NCBI RefSeq assembly: GCF_000150275.1
Contig: NW_002060944.1
Coordinates: 8,011,033-8,075,032 of the forward strand
Direction of reading: 5' to 3'
DNA length: 64,000 nucleotides
Origin: Trichoplax adhaerens
Taxonomy: Eukaryota; Placozoa; Uniplacotomia; Trichoplacea; Trichoplacidae
Shown: piece after piece, positions 63,541-64,000 of the stretch
How the letters are laid out: every line of letters starts with the position of its first letter
Numbering within the stretch: the stretch's first letter is position 1
Notes under the pieces: generated by a model
Told to the model about the DNA's origin: nothing
The model's input: the letters and a program-made list of their open reading frames with translations, nothing else
Databases searched by the model: none
Program-made: the position numbers and the translations under genes

Positions 63541-64000
63541 GGTGATACCTCAAGCATATCCTCTATACGACGCTTAATAAAAGGGTCTTGATTTGAAATG
63601 TTAAAGCAATTTAAGATTTATGCATGGAATTCAACCCGGCAACCATTGAAATCGTTTCTGTGCTGGAGAGTCGTCTAATTCTAATGTTATATAAGCTATA
63701 CTACGGCTGTGCACTGAAGTATACTACATTAGCCTGTCATGGATCAACGCGTGCTACCCATGCAAGAACACAGGTGACGATTCTTTTTCTATGCAAACGA
63801 CTGACATCCAACTACTACATGATACAGTATACAGTGCCAAAAATTTTGAACCGGCCGATCCTCTCTGTCCGGCTATCCGGTTACCCCCCATTCATTTTAC
63901 CGACTTGATGTGCTTGGTGTGCGCATCCTCCTTAAGCACTCCCGCCAGATTTCAAGTCAAAAAACAGGATCCTCGACAACATTTTGCCTCAGAGTTAATC
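63541..64000. promoter_or_regulatory. 5' flank of MTRR
   Basis: The last 460 bp lie upstream of the MTRR start codon. From about 63,700 they become GC-richer (for example CCGGCCGATCC near 63850), like the NHEJ1/GGACT promoter region, so this is probably promoter sequence. A 94-codon plus-strand frame at 63624-63908 has no recognisable motif. A divergent gene could start beyond the window. Confidence 0.4.

Noticed and set aside
63624-63908. 94-codon plus-strand frame upstream of MTRR
   Set aside because: No recognisable domain, and it lies in GC-richer promoter-like DNA. It could only be rescued by transcript evidence.
1-64000. tRNA, rRNA, snRNA genes, CRISPR arrays or bacterial operons
   Set aside because: Looking for tRNA T-loop motifs, U6-like 5' ends, direct-repeat arrays and Shine-Dalgarno-led gene strings gave nothing convincing. 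A covariance-model search could still find a small RNA gene missed by eye.

Overview
The window reads as nuclear DNA of an intron-rich, AT-rich animal (about 30% G+C by eye). Genes are split by short GT-AG introns, mostly 80-120 bp, and the gene set is metazoan: a CITED-type CBP/p300 co-regulator, a SPMIP4/C7orf31-type axonemal protein, the repair factor XLF (NHEJ1), gamma-glutamylaminecyclotransferase (GGACT) and methionine synthase reductase (MTRR). An early-branching lineage (placozoan, sponge or cnidarian) fits, but that is inference. No bacterial or viral genes were seen.

Layout. At 137-415 (-) lies a compact single-exon CITED-like gene with the conserved C-terminal acidic helix and LPDL motif. 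From about 416 to 47,850 there is a gene desert. I found no convincing exon in it, only six local, diverged tandem duplications of 90-200 bp, simple repeats, hairpins and remnants of three LTR-retrotransposon families. These are all solo LTRs without gag/pol: LTR-A at 23385-24334 with a second LTR (LTR-B) nested inside it, a solo LTR-C at 28904-29490 with a 5-bp target duplication, and another LTR-A at 44684-45476 broken by a small inversion. A third LTR-A copy sits in an intron of the SPMIP4-like gene.

From 47.85 kb to the end the window is gene-dense: SPMIP4-like (+, 48114-51001, 8 exons, RFX-type X-box upstream), NHEJ1 (-, 52647-55031, 8 exons) converging on it, GGACT (+, 56361-58000, 2 exons) divergent from NHEJ1, and MTRR (-, 58487-63540, 20 exons) converging on GGACT. 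I derived the exon models by hand from splice sites, reading phase and family similarity. Each multi-exon model closes to an intact frame: 483, 342, 173 and 757 residues.

The genes do not form one pathway. They cover transcription co-regulation, cilium/flagellum structure, double-strand-break end joining, gamma-glutamylamine breakdown and reductive reactivation of methionine synthase. I found no clearly new biological system. The most unusual signals are the structural history of the LTR remnants, an RFX site before the axonemal gene, a decayed tandem copy of half an MTRR exon, a 36-bp intron, and the size and internal duplications of the desert next to CITED.
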